Part shown: positions 53,427-61,560 of the stretch, piece by piece
How the letters are laid out: every line of letters begins with the position of its first letter
Numbering within the stretch: position 1 is the stretch's first letter
From: Bacteroidota bacterium
Lineage (GTDB): Bacteria; Bacteroidota; Bacteroidia; Flavobacteriales_E; Vicingaceae
Assembly (NCBI GenBank): GCA_016183805.1
Contig: JACPDX010000027.1
Location: 1 to 64,000, forward strand
DNA length: 64,000 bases
Reading direction: 5' to 3'
Notes under the pieces: model-generated
Database searches by the model: none
What the model was told of the DNA's origin: nothing
What the model saw: the letters and a program-made list of their open reading frames with translations, nothing else
Translations under genes and position numbers: made by a program

Positions 53427-54686
53427 TTAAATATTTGTATTCTCAAATAAAATAGCTGTTCCTTGTCCCCCACCGATACACGCCGAAGCGATACCATATT
53501 TAACACCTCTTGCTTGCATTTCTCTAGAGATAGTGAGCGACAAACGTGTTCCAGTTGCAGCCAATGGATGCCCTAAAGCAATAGCTCCACCATTTACATT
53601 ACAGATGTCTCTGTTTAAGCCTAATTCTTTTTCGCAACCAATAAATTGAGCAGCAAAGGCTTCATTAATTTCTATTAAACCGATATCGGCTATTGTTAAA
53701 CCAGCCAATTCTAAAACCAAACGAATTGCAGGAACAGGTCCTAATCCCATTACTCTAGGATCTAAAGCACTGGTAGCAGAAGCAACAATTCTTGAAAGTG
53801 GTTTTAAGCCTTTAGCTTTAATAAAATCGCCATTCGCAACAACAACTGAAGCAGCACCATCAACAATTCCACTGGAGTTTGCAGCAGTTTGAACACCATC
53901 ACGAGCAAAAACAGAAGGTAATTTTGCCATATCCTCCAGATTGGATGGACGAACGTTTTCGTCTGTACAAAAATCTACTGCATGTTTAGGTAGCCTTACT
54001 TTTCTTGAGATTAAGCCTTCTATTGCAAATTCTGCCGAATTCATTTTAACCACTTCGCCATCAAAAAACCCTCTTTTATGGGCAGCAATGTACCTATCCA
54101 CAGAAAGTTTGGCAAAAATGTTGGCGTCTTCTTTGGTAATTCCGTGTTTTGCTGCAACATTTTCAGCTGTACATCCCATTGGTACAGCAGCGGTATCGTT
54201 TAATGCTTCCCAAAGCATGTCTTTAAAATCAATTTTTCCTAAGGCATAACCCATTCTGTTTCCAAAACTTACTGTAGGTGAAAGGCTCATATTTTCTGCA
54301 CCTCCACACAAAGCTGTATTTGCTTTTCCTAACGAAATTTGTTCTGCACCTGCAATAATAGTTTCAAAACCACTGCCACAAATACGTTGTAACATTACTG
54401 CCGGAACACCTTCAGGGATACCTGAAAATAGACCAACGTGCCGGGGAAAGAAATAAGAATCGGCCGAACTTTGACCAATATTTGCATACATTACTTGGTC
54501 GATGTCTTCGCCTTTAATTCCTGATTTTTCTATGGCAGCTTTTGTTGCATAAATAGCTAAATCTGTAGGAGAAACCTGCCCAAGTGTACCACATAATTTT
54601 CCGAACGGAGTTCTTGCTCCGTTAACTAAATAAATGTTGTCGTAGGTTATACCAAATCCTTTTTTCTTGTCGTGAAATCCTTTCAT
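53427..54686 (-). CDS. Acetyl-CoA acyltransferase (thiolase)
   Basis: A 419-residue thiolase of full length. Nucleophile Cys is in LQRICGSGFETI (family block), the His in NGGAIALGHPLAATGTRL and the second Cys in SACIGGGQGTAILFE. It cleaves 3-oxoacyl-CoA to acetyl-CoA and a shortened acyl-CoA. In this cluster it most likely serves the beta-oxidation that turns 3-hydroxypimeloyl-CoA into glutaryl-CoA plus acetyl-CoA. The matching 3-hydroxyacyl-CoA dehydrogenase is not in the window. Confidence 0.88.
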   Translation of the reverse strand: MKGFHDKKKGFGITYDNIYLVNGARTPFGKLCGTLGQVSPTDLAIYATKAAIEKSGIKGEDIDQVMYANIGQSSADSYFFPRHVGLFSGIPEGVPAVMLQRICGSGFETIIAGAEQISLGKANTALCGGAENMSLSPTVSFGNRMGYALGKIDFKDMLWEALNDTAAVPMGCTAENVAAKHGITKEDANIFAKLSVDRYIAAHKRGFFDGEVVKMNSAEFAIEGLISRKVRLPKHAVDFCTDENVRPSNLEDMAKLPSVFARDGVQTAANSSGIVDGAASVVVANGDFIKAKGLKPLSRIVASATSALDPRVMGLGPVPAIRLVLELAGLTIADIGLIEINEAFAAQFIGCEKELGLNRDICNVNGGAIALGHPLAATGTRLSLTISREMQARGVKYGIASACIGGGQGTAILFENTNI

Positions 54687-54778
54687 TGTTTTATGTATTT
54701 TTTAAATTTATTTTCCTTAACAAAAGACCACTTTTTTTACCTCATTTTCTATGATATATATCAGTAATAGAAGACCAA

Positions 54779-55813
54779 CTAATGGCTTAAACAAGCGATG
54801 ATTTTTAGGTTAGCATTCTCATCCCCTATACTAATTCGAAGTGCTTTTTCATCACCAAAAGGTTCCATTTTTCTGGTTTGTAGCCCGGCATCAATGAGCT
54901 GATCATAAATTACATCTCTTTCGAGCTTTGTATAAAAATAGAGATAAAGAAAATTGGCTTGAGATGGAAGTACATTAAATCCTAAGTTTTTTAAATTTGA
55001 ATAAAGGTAGTTACGTTGTTTCTCATTATTTTCAATGCTATATGTTATAAAATCAATATCATTTAAAGAAGCCATAGCAGCAACTGTTGCCAAAATGTTA
55101 ATGGTAAATGGTGTGCGTTGGTTTTCAATTTTATTGACAATGTTTTGATGTGCAATTCCATAGCCAATTCTAAGTCCGGCTAAGCCATAAATTTTAGAAA
55201 ATGAGCGAAGAATAATTACATTAGGGTACTTATTTAATAAACTCAAAGAATCAGGAAAACTGGGGTCGTTTACGTATTCAAAATAAGCTTCATCAATTAC
55301 AGCTAAAGTAGTTGGATTTAGTTGGTCTAAAAAGTGTTTTAATTCATTGTGAGTAAAAGTGGTTCCGGTTGGATTGTTAGGGTTTGCCAAAAAAACTAAT
55401 TTGGTTTTTTCATCACACAATTTTCCAATTATAGACAAATCTGTTCTATAGTTGTTCATTTCTGCAATTCGAAAATCAACTCCATATATTTCTGCCAGTA
55501 CTTTATAGGCAGTAAATGATATTTTTGGAATAACAATATGCTCGTCTTTGCTAACAAAGGTTTTAATCATGGTTTCGATAATTGAAACAGAGCCTGCACC
55601 AACCACAATATTGGAAACATCAACGTTTGATTTATCGGCTAACAATTGACGAAGTTCATGTTGCTTAACATCAGGATAAATAGACACTAAATTCAAGTTT
55701 TCCTGAATAGCGGAAATGGCTTTTGGAGAAGTTCCGTAAGGATTTTCGTTTTGAGCTAATCGAATAAATTTTTCTGTGTAGTTCACGGTATCATATTTAG
55801 TATTAATACTCAT
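54779..55813 (-). CDS. HisC-like PLP aminotransferase, probably for aromatic amino acids
   Basis: A 344-residue class I/II aminotransferase of the histidinol-phosphate family. RLAQNENPYGTSPKA, ANPNNPTGTTFT, IDEAYFEYV and the PLP-lysine motif SFSKIYGLAGLRIGYG are visible. Its start overlaps the stop of the FAD-subunit gene by four bases, so it is translationally coupled to catabolic, not histidine, genes. Transamination of phenylalanine, tyrosine or tryptophan to the 2-oxoacid used by the IorAB-type enzyme is the best fit. This is inferred from context. Confidence 0.8.
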   Translation of the reverse strand: MSINTKYDTVNYTEKFIRLAQNENPYGTSPKAISAIQENLNLVSIYPDVKQHELRQLLADKSNVDVSNIVVGAGSVSIIETMIKTFVSKDEHIVIPKISFTAYKVLAEIYGVDFRIAEMNNYRTDLSIIGKLCDEKTKLVFLANPNNPTGTTFTHNELKHFLDQLNPTTLAVIDEAYFEYVNDPSFPDSLSLLNKYPNVIILRSFSKIYGLAGLRIGYGIAHQNIVNKIENQRTPFTINILATVAAMASLNDIDFITYSIENNEKQRNYLYSNLKNLGFNVLPSQANFLYLYFYTKLERDVIYDQLIDAGLQTRKMEPFGDEKALRISIGDENANLKIIACLSH

Positions 55814-56676
55814 TTTCCAAAAATGGTTTTACTGACATTAAAGAGCACTTCTTTTCTATACCAATCAGAGGCTCTTATGTCTGAAATAGGGTTAGCATAC
55901 TCTAACACTTTTATTGCAAATTCTTCCTTATCGTTTTCTGAAATGGTATTTATATTTTTCTCAATTAAAAATTCACAAGCCGAAGTTGTAAAAGGAATGG
56001 TAGGAGCTACAGCTCCACAAGCCACTCCTGCGTGAGTTATTATTCCATCGTTAGTTAGTTGCAAATGATAAGCTAAAGAAACAATAGATATTTCCATAGA
56101 TTTTCTTGAGCCTACTTTCTCAAATCCGGATTTTAGGTTTTGGCCTGCATTTTTTGGAATGGTAATGTTTTTTATAATCTCTTTTTTTGTGAGAGAAGTC
56201 TTTTTCAACCCTCTAATAAAAGAGCTCAATAACTCTTTTCGTTCATTACCATCACAATCAATAATATGGCAGGTGGCTTTTAGGGCAATTAATGCGGCGG
56301 TCATATCACCGGAAGGAGAAACATTACAAATATTTCCACCAACAGTTGCTACATTTCTAATTTGTGTGGAAGCCAATTTACTAGCAGCTTGATATAAAAC
56401 AGGAAAATTTTCTTTTATGGATTTGTTGTCAATGATTTCGGAAGCTGTGGTTAATGCTCCTATTTGAAAATTAGTTTTATTTTCTATGATTAGTTTAAAA
56501 TTATCATCCTTTAATTGAGTTAAATTGATTAAAATCAACCCTTCGGTTTCTTGAGTTTTAAACTGGTTGATTAAATCGGTAAACCCGGCACCAATTCTAA
56601 AGTTTTCAGTTTGGTTGTCATAAATTGCATTCAGCAATTCAGGGGTTGTTTTGGGACTTATTACTTCAAAGTTCAT
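55810..56676 (-). CDS. Molybdenum hydroxylase FAD subunit (CoxM/XdhB/HcrB family)
   Basis: A 288-residue FAD-binding subunit. FRIGAGFTDLINQ and ATVGGNICNVSPSGDMTAAL are the FAD motifs, and FEKVGSRKSMEISIVSLAY the C-terminal domain start. It lacks the ~40-residue, four-Cys insertion that binds a [4Fe-4S] cluster in Thauera 4-hydroxybenzoyl-CoA reductase HcrB, so it is not a standard HcrB. It overlaps both neighbours by four bases. It passes electrons between the 2Fe-2S subunit and an unknown acceptor. Confidence 0.85.
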   Translation of the reverse strand: MNFEVISPKTTPELLNAIYDNQTENFRIGAGFTDLINQFKTQETEGLILINLTQLKDDNFKLIIENKTNFQIGALTTASEIIDNKSIKENFPVLYQAASKLASTQIRNVATVGGNICNVSPSGDMTAALIALKATCHIIDCDGNERKELLSSFIRGLKKTSLTKKEIIKNITIPKNAGQNLKSGFEKVGSRKSMEISIVSLAYHLQLTNDGIITHAGVACGAVAPTIPFTTSACEFLIEKNINTISENDKEEFAIKVLEYANPISDIRASDWYRKEVLFNVSKTIFGK

Positions 56677-56725
56677 ATCTTATTAGTTTCTTGTTTAGAG
56701 TTTCGTGTTTCAAGTTTCTTTTCAC
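56673..56725 (-). repeat. Low-complexity repeat (GAAACTTGAAACACG / AAGAAAC type) at the gene end
   Basis: AAACTTGAAACACGAAACTC and CAAGAAACTAATA units encode the last 15 residues of the large subunit and its stop, and reach the start of the FAD subunit gene. Confidence 0.7.
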
Positions 56726-59000
56726 TCAACGCTCTTAATACTTTTTCGGCAGTTATAGGTAATGAATAAAACCGAACTCCCAAAGCATTTGAAACTGCAT
56801 TGGCAATTGCTGCTGCTGTTGGAATTAATGGTGCTTCTCCAGCTCCTTTTGAGCCATAAGGCCCAGCTTCATCGTACGTTTCTATTGGATAAAAATGTAC
56901 ATCAGGCATATCTGTTGAAGTTAGCATTTTGTAGCCATGAAAACTTGGGTTTTTAAGAATTCCTTTTTCATAAATCATTTCTTCGGTTAACGCATAACCA
57001 ATTCCTGTTGCTAATCCACCTTCCATTTGTCCTTGTAATCCTATTGGATTTAGGACCCGTCCAACATCCTGAGAAACGTGAACATTAAGCACCTGAACAT
57101 TTCCGGTAACGGTATCCACCTCAACTTCTATGGCTTGAGAAGCAAAAGCATAATTCCCGGAAACATCGCCTTTAAAATCTTTATCTTGAAAACGACTTGG
57201 TGGTTCGTAGAAATAGTTCACCGTACACAATTCGTGTGGTGAAGCAAAGTGCATTTCACGAGCTACTTTGTCAAGTTTAATTTCTTGGCCATTGAATAGC
57301 ATAGAACCATCTTTGTATTCCCATTCATTGGTTTTAACATTTAACAATTGAGATGCTTTATTATTTAATTTTTCTTTGATGAGTTTGATTGCCCCCAATA
57401 AGGAATTACCGGCAACAAAACTTGTTCTGGAAGCATGAACTCCAACGTCCCAAGGTTTTACATCGGTATCGGTATTAATCACTTTTATCTTTTCCTTTGG
57501 AATTCCTAATTCTTCCATCGCAATCATCGCCAAAACGGTTTCAGAACCTTGTCCGATTTCGTTGGAGCCTGTAACAATGGTTAAATAGCCGTAATCGTCT
57601 AACTTTAAAGTTGTTCCACAGCCATCGGAACGGTAAATTTTTGCTCCTCCACCCACATGCAACATAGAACCTAAGCCAACTCCCCTTTTATACCTGCCAG
57701 TATTTGGTGCTGCCATTATTTTGTCGTAATTACTTTTCTCGATTACCGTTTTTAATGCCGGAATTGCTCCACAAGTTTTAAAATGCAATCCTTGACCCGT
57801 AATTTCCCCTTTGTAATTGGCATTAATTAATCGTATTTCCCTTTTGTCCATTCCCAATTCTTCAGCCATTAAATCAATATTTGATTCAATTGAAAAAGTT
57901 GCCTGAGGATTTCCATATCCTCTAAAAGAACCTGCAAAAGGGTTGTTGGTATAAACTGCGTGAGAATCGAATTTACAGGCTGGAACCTGATACAAAGATG
58001 AATAAGATTGCATCATCACAAAAGGTGTTGTTGCTCCCCAAGAAGTATATGCTCCGTTGTCTTTTATGATTTCAACTTCTCTAAAGGTAAATTTTCCGTT
58101 TTCATCACAACCAGTTGTTAAATCAATAACCATTGGTTGGCGGGTTGGAGAAGCTAAAAATTCTTCTTCTCTGGAATATAAAATTTGAACAGGTTTTCCA
58201 CTTTTTTTAGCCAACAGCACGCAAATGGGTTCAAAAGGATGCATGTCTAATTTACTACCAAAACCACCTCCAATAATTGGTTGTATCACTCTGATTTTTG
58301 ATGGCTCCATTTTTAAAGCGTGAGCAATATCCCGTTGATACAAAAATGGAACTTGTGTTGATGACCAAAGTGTTAATCGTCCGTCAAAATTATTGAACTC
58401 GGCAGTGATGTTGCTTGTTGCCATACAAGCATGAGTAACACGAGGTAACTCATACCTTTTTTTAACAATCACTTTACTTTTGGCTTTCTGCTCTGCTAAA
58501 TTTCCATGTTCGTAATGAAAATATTCAGCTACGTTTTTATTTCCAAATTGTTCAGCACCTTTTCCAAATTCATTAATTCGGGGAGCAGTTTCTTTAAGAG
58601 CTTCAAATGGGTCGTAAACCCCTTCTTTTATCTTGTATTTAACTTCAATTAGTTGGATGGCTTTGTCTGCAATTTCTTTTGTTTGGGCTGCAACAGCTGC
58701 AATTTCATCACGATTACAATTTACAGTTCCTTTTTTGAGGATAGGATGGTCTCTTTTGTAGCCAATGTTGTTCACATCTACATCGTTGGCAGTAATTATA
58801 CATTCTACACCTTCTAGTGTCAGAGCTTTAGAGGTATCAATTGAAATAATTTCTGCACAAGGGTATTTGGCTCGTAAAATTGAACCGTGTAGCATGTTTG
58901 GTAATTCAATATCGTGACCATAAACGGCTTTTCCAGAAACACGTTCTTTGCCATCTAATTTTTGGTGCGATTTACCGATTATGTTTAGTTCTTTTTTCAT
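56673..59000 (-). CDS. Molybdenum hydroxylase large subunit (HcrA/XdhA family)
   Basis: 775 residues from MKKELNIIGKSH (59000), close to HcrA length (~770). Upstream in-frame codons are repeat-derived (NPPLTPPKEGKLPPFGRVG) and not native. Mo-pterin motifs are GGGFGSKLDMHPFEPI, AGSFRGYGNPQATFSIE, GSNEIGQGSETVLAMIA, DVGVHASRTSFVAGN and GSKGAGEAPLIPTAA with the catalytic Glu. The PWDVGVHASRT block resembles what I recall of hydroxybenzoyl-CoA reductases. The C-terminal tail KKLETRNSKQETNKI is encoded by a repeat. It probably reduces a 4-hydroxyaryl-CoA or hydroxylates a heteroaromatic ring. Confidence 0.85.
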   Translation of the reverse strand: MKKELNIIGKSHQKLDGKERVSGKAVYGHDIELPNMLHGSILRAKYPCAEIISIDTSKALTLEGVECIITANDVDVNNIGYKRDHPILKKGTVNCNRDEIAAVAAQTKEIADKAIQLIEVKYKIKEGVYDPFEALKETAPRINEFGKGAEQFGNKNVAEYFHYEHGNLAEQKAKSKVIVKKRYELPRVTHACMATSNITAEFNNFDGRLTLWSSTQVPFLYQRDIAHALKMEPSKIRVIQPIIGGGFGSKLDMHPFEPICVLLAKKSGKPVQILYSREEEFLASPTRQPMVIDLTTGCDENGKFTFREVEIIKDNGAYTSWGATTPFVMMQSYSSLYQVPACKFDSHAVYTNNPFAGSFRGYGNPQATFSIESNIDLMAEELGMDKREIRLINANYKGEITGQGLHFKTCGAIPALKTVIEKSNYDKIMAAPNTGRYKRGVGLGSMLHVGGGAKIYRSDGCGTTLKLDDYGYLTIVTGSNEIGQGSETVLAMIAMEELGIPKEKIKVINTDTDVKPWDVGVHASRTSFVAGNSLLGAIKLIKEKLNNKASQLLNVKTNEWEYKDGSMLFNGQEIKLDKVAREMHFASPHELCTVNYFYEPPSRFQDKDFKGDVSGNYAFASQAIEVEVDTVTGNVQVLNVHVSQDVGRVLNPIGLQGQMEGGLATGIGYALTEEMIYEKGILKNPSFHGYKMLTSTDMPDVHFYPIETYDEAGPYGSKGAGEAPLIPTAAAIANAVSNALGVRFYSLPITAEKVLRALSEKKLETRNSKQETNKI

Positions 59001-59021
59001 TGTTTTGAAGTTTGAGGTTTG

Positions 59022-59085
59022 TCCCACCCCGACCCTCCCAAAGGGAGGGAGCTTCCCCTCCTTCGGAGGGGTTAGGGGAGGATTT
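59022..59085. repeat. Double CCCTCC/GGAGGG palindrome
   Basis: CCCTCCCAAAGGGAGGG and CCCCTCCTTCGGAGGGG in tandem, between the 2Fe-2S and molybdenum subunit genes. Confidence 0.75.
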
Positions 59086-59088
59086 GAA

Positions 59089-59559
59089 CTATTTTTTATA
59101 AACTGCCTCAGCAGCATCAATTATTTTAGCATAACCTGTACATCTGCATAAATTACCTTCTAAGCTTTTTTTAACCTCCTCTCGTGTTGGAGTTATTCCT
59201 TCGGCAATACATTTGTCGCTGTATGCTTTGGTAGTCATTACCATTCCAGAGGTACAAAATCCACATTGAACAGCCCCGTTTTCGAGCATTTTTTCTTGTA
59301 CTTGATGTAATGGATTTTCATTATTTCCTAAGCCCTCGATAGTTGTTACTTCTTTTCCATCTACATTTATCGCCAAATACATACAAGAATTAATGGCAGC
59401 ACCATTAACAATTACCGAACAAGCACCACATTCACCTTCTAAACAACCGGGTTTTGTTCCCTTTAATCGGAGTACATCCCTGATTAAATCGATTAACAAC
59501 AAGGAGGATTTTATTTCTTGTGTTTTTATTTCTCCGTTAATTTTAAATGTTATTATCAT
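59089..59559 (-). CDS. Molybdenum hydroxylase 2Fe-2S subunit
   Basis: A 156-residue subunit with two [2Fe-2S] clusters. The plant-type ligands are in GCLEGECGACSVIVNG and NSC; the helical-domain ligands are in VQCGFCTSGM and GNLCRCTGY. Size and layout match HcrC, CoxS and XdhC-type subunits. It precedes the large subunit gene and follows iorB with a repeat between. Confidence 0.93.
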   Translation of the reverse strand: MIITFKINGEIKTQEIKSSLLLIDLIRDVLRLKGTKPGCLEGECGACSVIVNGAAINSCMYLAINVDGKEVTTIEGLGNNENPLHQVQEKMLENGAVQCGFCTSGMVMTTKAYSDKCIAEGITPTREEVKKSLEGNLCRCTGYAKIIDAAEAVYKK

Positions 59560-59565
59560 GGTTTA

Positions 59566-59612
59566 GAGATTTACGATTTTGGATTTATGATTTACGATTT
59601 GTTATTTGAGTA
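59566..59612 (-). repeat. Low-complexity repeat (AAATCGTAAATC type)
   Basis: Supplies the last codons of iorB (AATCGTAAATCATAA) and fills the gap to the 2Fe-2S subunit gene. Confidence 0.7.
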
Positions 59613-60184
59613 CAATAATTTCTTCCCAATTCAAATGCTTCCAAAGTAGCTTCTAAATTATAATCGGCTACATGGTTTGTTATTGCTTTACATATCACTG
59701 CTGCTGAAAGCGGAAATGAGTTTACTTGAGAGGCAACGCCCAACACAAACATGTTTCTTAAAATATTTTTTATGCCGGTAATTTTTTCAATAACGATAAC
59801 TTGTTTTATTTGTGGTTGAAGCAGTTCCACAAACGCTGCTGTATCAGGATATTGAGCAGTTCCGGCATTTACGAGGAAAGGTGTGATTTTAAAATTATCA
59901 GCCACAACAACAGAATTTTTATGAAGATAATTTAAGCATCGTTGTGTTTCCAACAGTTCTAGACCTAACAAAAAATCTGCTCCTGCATTTTCTATAAAAC
60001 CATAAGTATTTTCTCCCAAGGTAATACTGGCCGTAACTGAACCACCTCGTTGCGATAAGCCATGAATCTCACTTGTTGCCACCGGAATGTCGGCTATTAG
60101 GGCTGCCTCAACAATTAAGTTGGTAAGAAACACTACTCCTTGTCCGCCAACCCCAGCAACTTGTATTTTGGTTTTATTATTCAT
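59585..60184 (-). CDS. iorB: Indolepyruvate:acceptor oxidoreductase beta subunit
   Basis: A 199-residue protein with VAGVGGQGVVFLTNLIVEAAL and ATSEIHGLSQRGGSVTASI, the standard IorB/POR-gamma motifs, and a full-length fold. It pairs with the IorA part of the neighbouring fusion to oxidise arylpyruvates to arylacetyl-CoA. Its start overlaps the stop of the preceding gene. The last residues TNRKS come from a repeat. Confidence 0.92.
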   Translation of the reverse strand: MNNKTKIQVAGVGGQGVVFLTNLIVEAALIADIPVATSEIHGLSQRGGSVTASITLGENTYGFIENAGADFLLGLELLETQRCLNYLHKNSVVVADNFKITPFLVNAGTAQYPDTAAFVELLQPQIKQVIVIEKITGIKNILRNMFVLGVASQVNSFPLSAAVICKAITNHVADYNLEATLEAFELGRNYCTQITNRKS

Positions 60185-61560
60185 TAAACAGGTATTACTT
60201 CTTCTATAAATGTTATTGCATTATTTGGGCAGACATCAATACACAAACCGCAATTGGTGCATTTTTGATAATCAATTTCTATTTTTCCATCTACTTTTAT
60301 CATGGCAGGACAACCGAAATTATCGATGCAATGATTGCATTTTGCACAAGCTTGATACAAATCCATTCCCTTTATTCCTTCTAACAAATCTTCTTCGGTT
60401 GAAAAAATATAGTTAGGAATAGTGTATTTGTTGCTTGATTGATTTAACTTTTTAAGTGCTTTAATTCCTTCATAACCGTATTTGTAATTTTCCAACAGCT
60501 GTCTTATTCCTGTAGCTGCTCTTCTTCCACTGGCAATTGCACCAATTACACTTTGGTGGTTGCCATTACAAACATCTCCGGCTGCAAAAACATTTTTAAA
60601 ATTGGTAAATCCATTTTCGTTGTTGATGTTAATGAGCGAAGAATTTTTGTCTGTTTGTTCGGTTAGTTCTGAAAATAGTTCTGTATTCGGACTTTGCCCG
60701 ATAGCTGTAATAACAACATCACAAGTTAATGTTTTTGTGTGTTTTGAATGAAGCGAATTTATCGTACATTGTATCATATCGTTTGAATCCACTACTTTTT
60801 CAATGGCATATTCATTAACAATTTCAATACCTTCTTCTATAGCATGGATAATTTCTTCTTCAAAGGCAGGCATGTTTTCTCGACTTTCTATACAAACTAA
60901 GGTTACTGTATTGTTTGGATTTATTTTTTTTGACGAACGTGCTGAATCAATTGCACTGTTTCCTCCGCCAATAATTAAGTAGTTTAAAGGATGGTTTGCT
61001 TGTATCGTATCAGTATTTATAGCTTTTAAAAAGGAAAGAGCAGTATATTTTTTTGTGTCGGGAATATTGTTTTCTACTACTTCCAGTTTTTTTGATTTCC
61101 ATAAACCAATTGCTAAAACAACTGCATCGTATTTTTGGCTGAGGTCATTTATCGTAAAATCTTTTCCTAGTAGTTTGTTGCCTAAAAATTTCACTCCTAA
61201 TTCTTCTAAAATGGTTGTTTCATAGTCCAAACCTGTTTTGTCCATTCTAAAAAAAGGAATAATGTATTTTAACATTCCTCCGGGTTTTTCTTCTTTGTCG
61301 TAAATAGCTACCTCATAACCCTCACGAATTAAATCGTAAGCAGCACTTAACCCGGCGGGACCGGCACCTATAATGGCTATTTTTTTATTTTTCTTTTCAG
61401 CATTTTTTGATTGTTGAATTGCATTAGAAAAATCGAAAAAACTCTCATCGAAAGAAGAAACAAATCGTTTTAGTTTTTTAATAGGAACAATCGTTTTGTT
61501 GTTCGATAACAATTCACATGGTCGGTGGCAAATATCTCCGCAGGTGCGAGAAAACAACAT
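60184..61560 (-). CDS. IorA-GltD fusion, C-terminal part (FAD oxidoreductase plus ferredoxin domain)
   Basis: 458 residues from the ATG at 61560, inside the second copy of the 35-base duplication. The order is Cys-rich TCGDICHRPCELL (the CGRxCPxxCE motif of GltD-type Fer4_20 domains), then IKKLKRFVSSF. FAD motif is IAIIGAGPAGLSAAYDLIREG, NADP-type motif LIIGGGNSAIDSARSSKKI, and AAGDVCNGNHQSVIGAIASGRRAATGI closes the oxidoreductase. A C-terminal 2[4Fe-4S] domain (CAKCNHCIDNFGCP, CTNCGLCIDVCP) is of the type that ends IorA. It is therefore the detached second half of the gene at 61470-63602. Confidence 0.85.
   Translation of the reverse strand: MLFSRTCGDICHRPCELLSNNKTIVPIKKLKRFVSSFDESFFDFSNAIQQSKNAEKKNKKIAIIGAGPAGLSAAYDLIREGYEVAIYDKEEKPGGMLKYIIPFFRMDKTGLDYETTILEELGVKFLGNKLLGKDFTINDLSQKYDAVVLAIGLWKSKKLEVVENNIPDTKKYTALSFLKAINTDTIQANHPLNYLIIGGGNSAIDSARSSKKINPNNTVTLVCIESRENMPAFEEEIIHAIEEGIEIVNEYAIEKVVDSNDMIQCTINSLHSKHTKTLTCDVVITAIGQSPNTELFSELTEQTDKNSSLININNENGFTNFKNVFAAGDVCNGNHQSVIGAIASGRRAATGIRQLLENYKYGYEGIKALKKLNQSSNKYTIPNYIFSTEEDLLEGIKGMDLYQACAKCNHCIDNFGCPAMIKVDGKIEIDYQKCTNCGLCIDVCPNNAITFIEEVIPV

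Noticed and set aside
54779-55813. Histidine biosynthesis hisC
   Set aside because: The fold fits, but no other his gene is near and it is translationally coupled to catabolic genes.
59001-59120. N-terminal extension of the molybdenum subunit
   Set aside because: The codons are a translated palindromic repeat; homologues start at the MKKELN-type position.
55810-59559. Naming the molybdenum hydroxylase genes hcrABC
   Set aside because: The [4Fe-4S] insertion typical of HcrB is absent, so the substrate is left open.
4868-59612. CRISPR array
   Set aside because: The short repeats have no regular spacing or unique spacers, and no cas gene is present.
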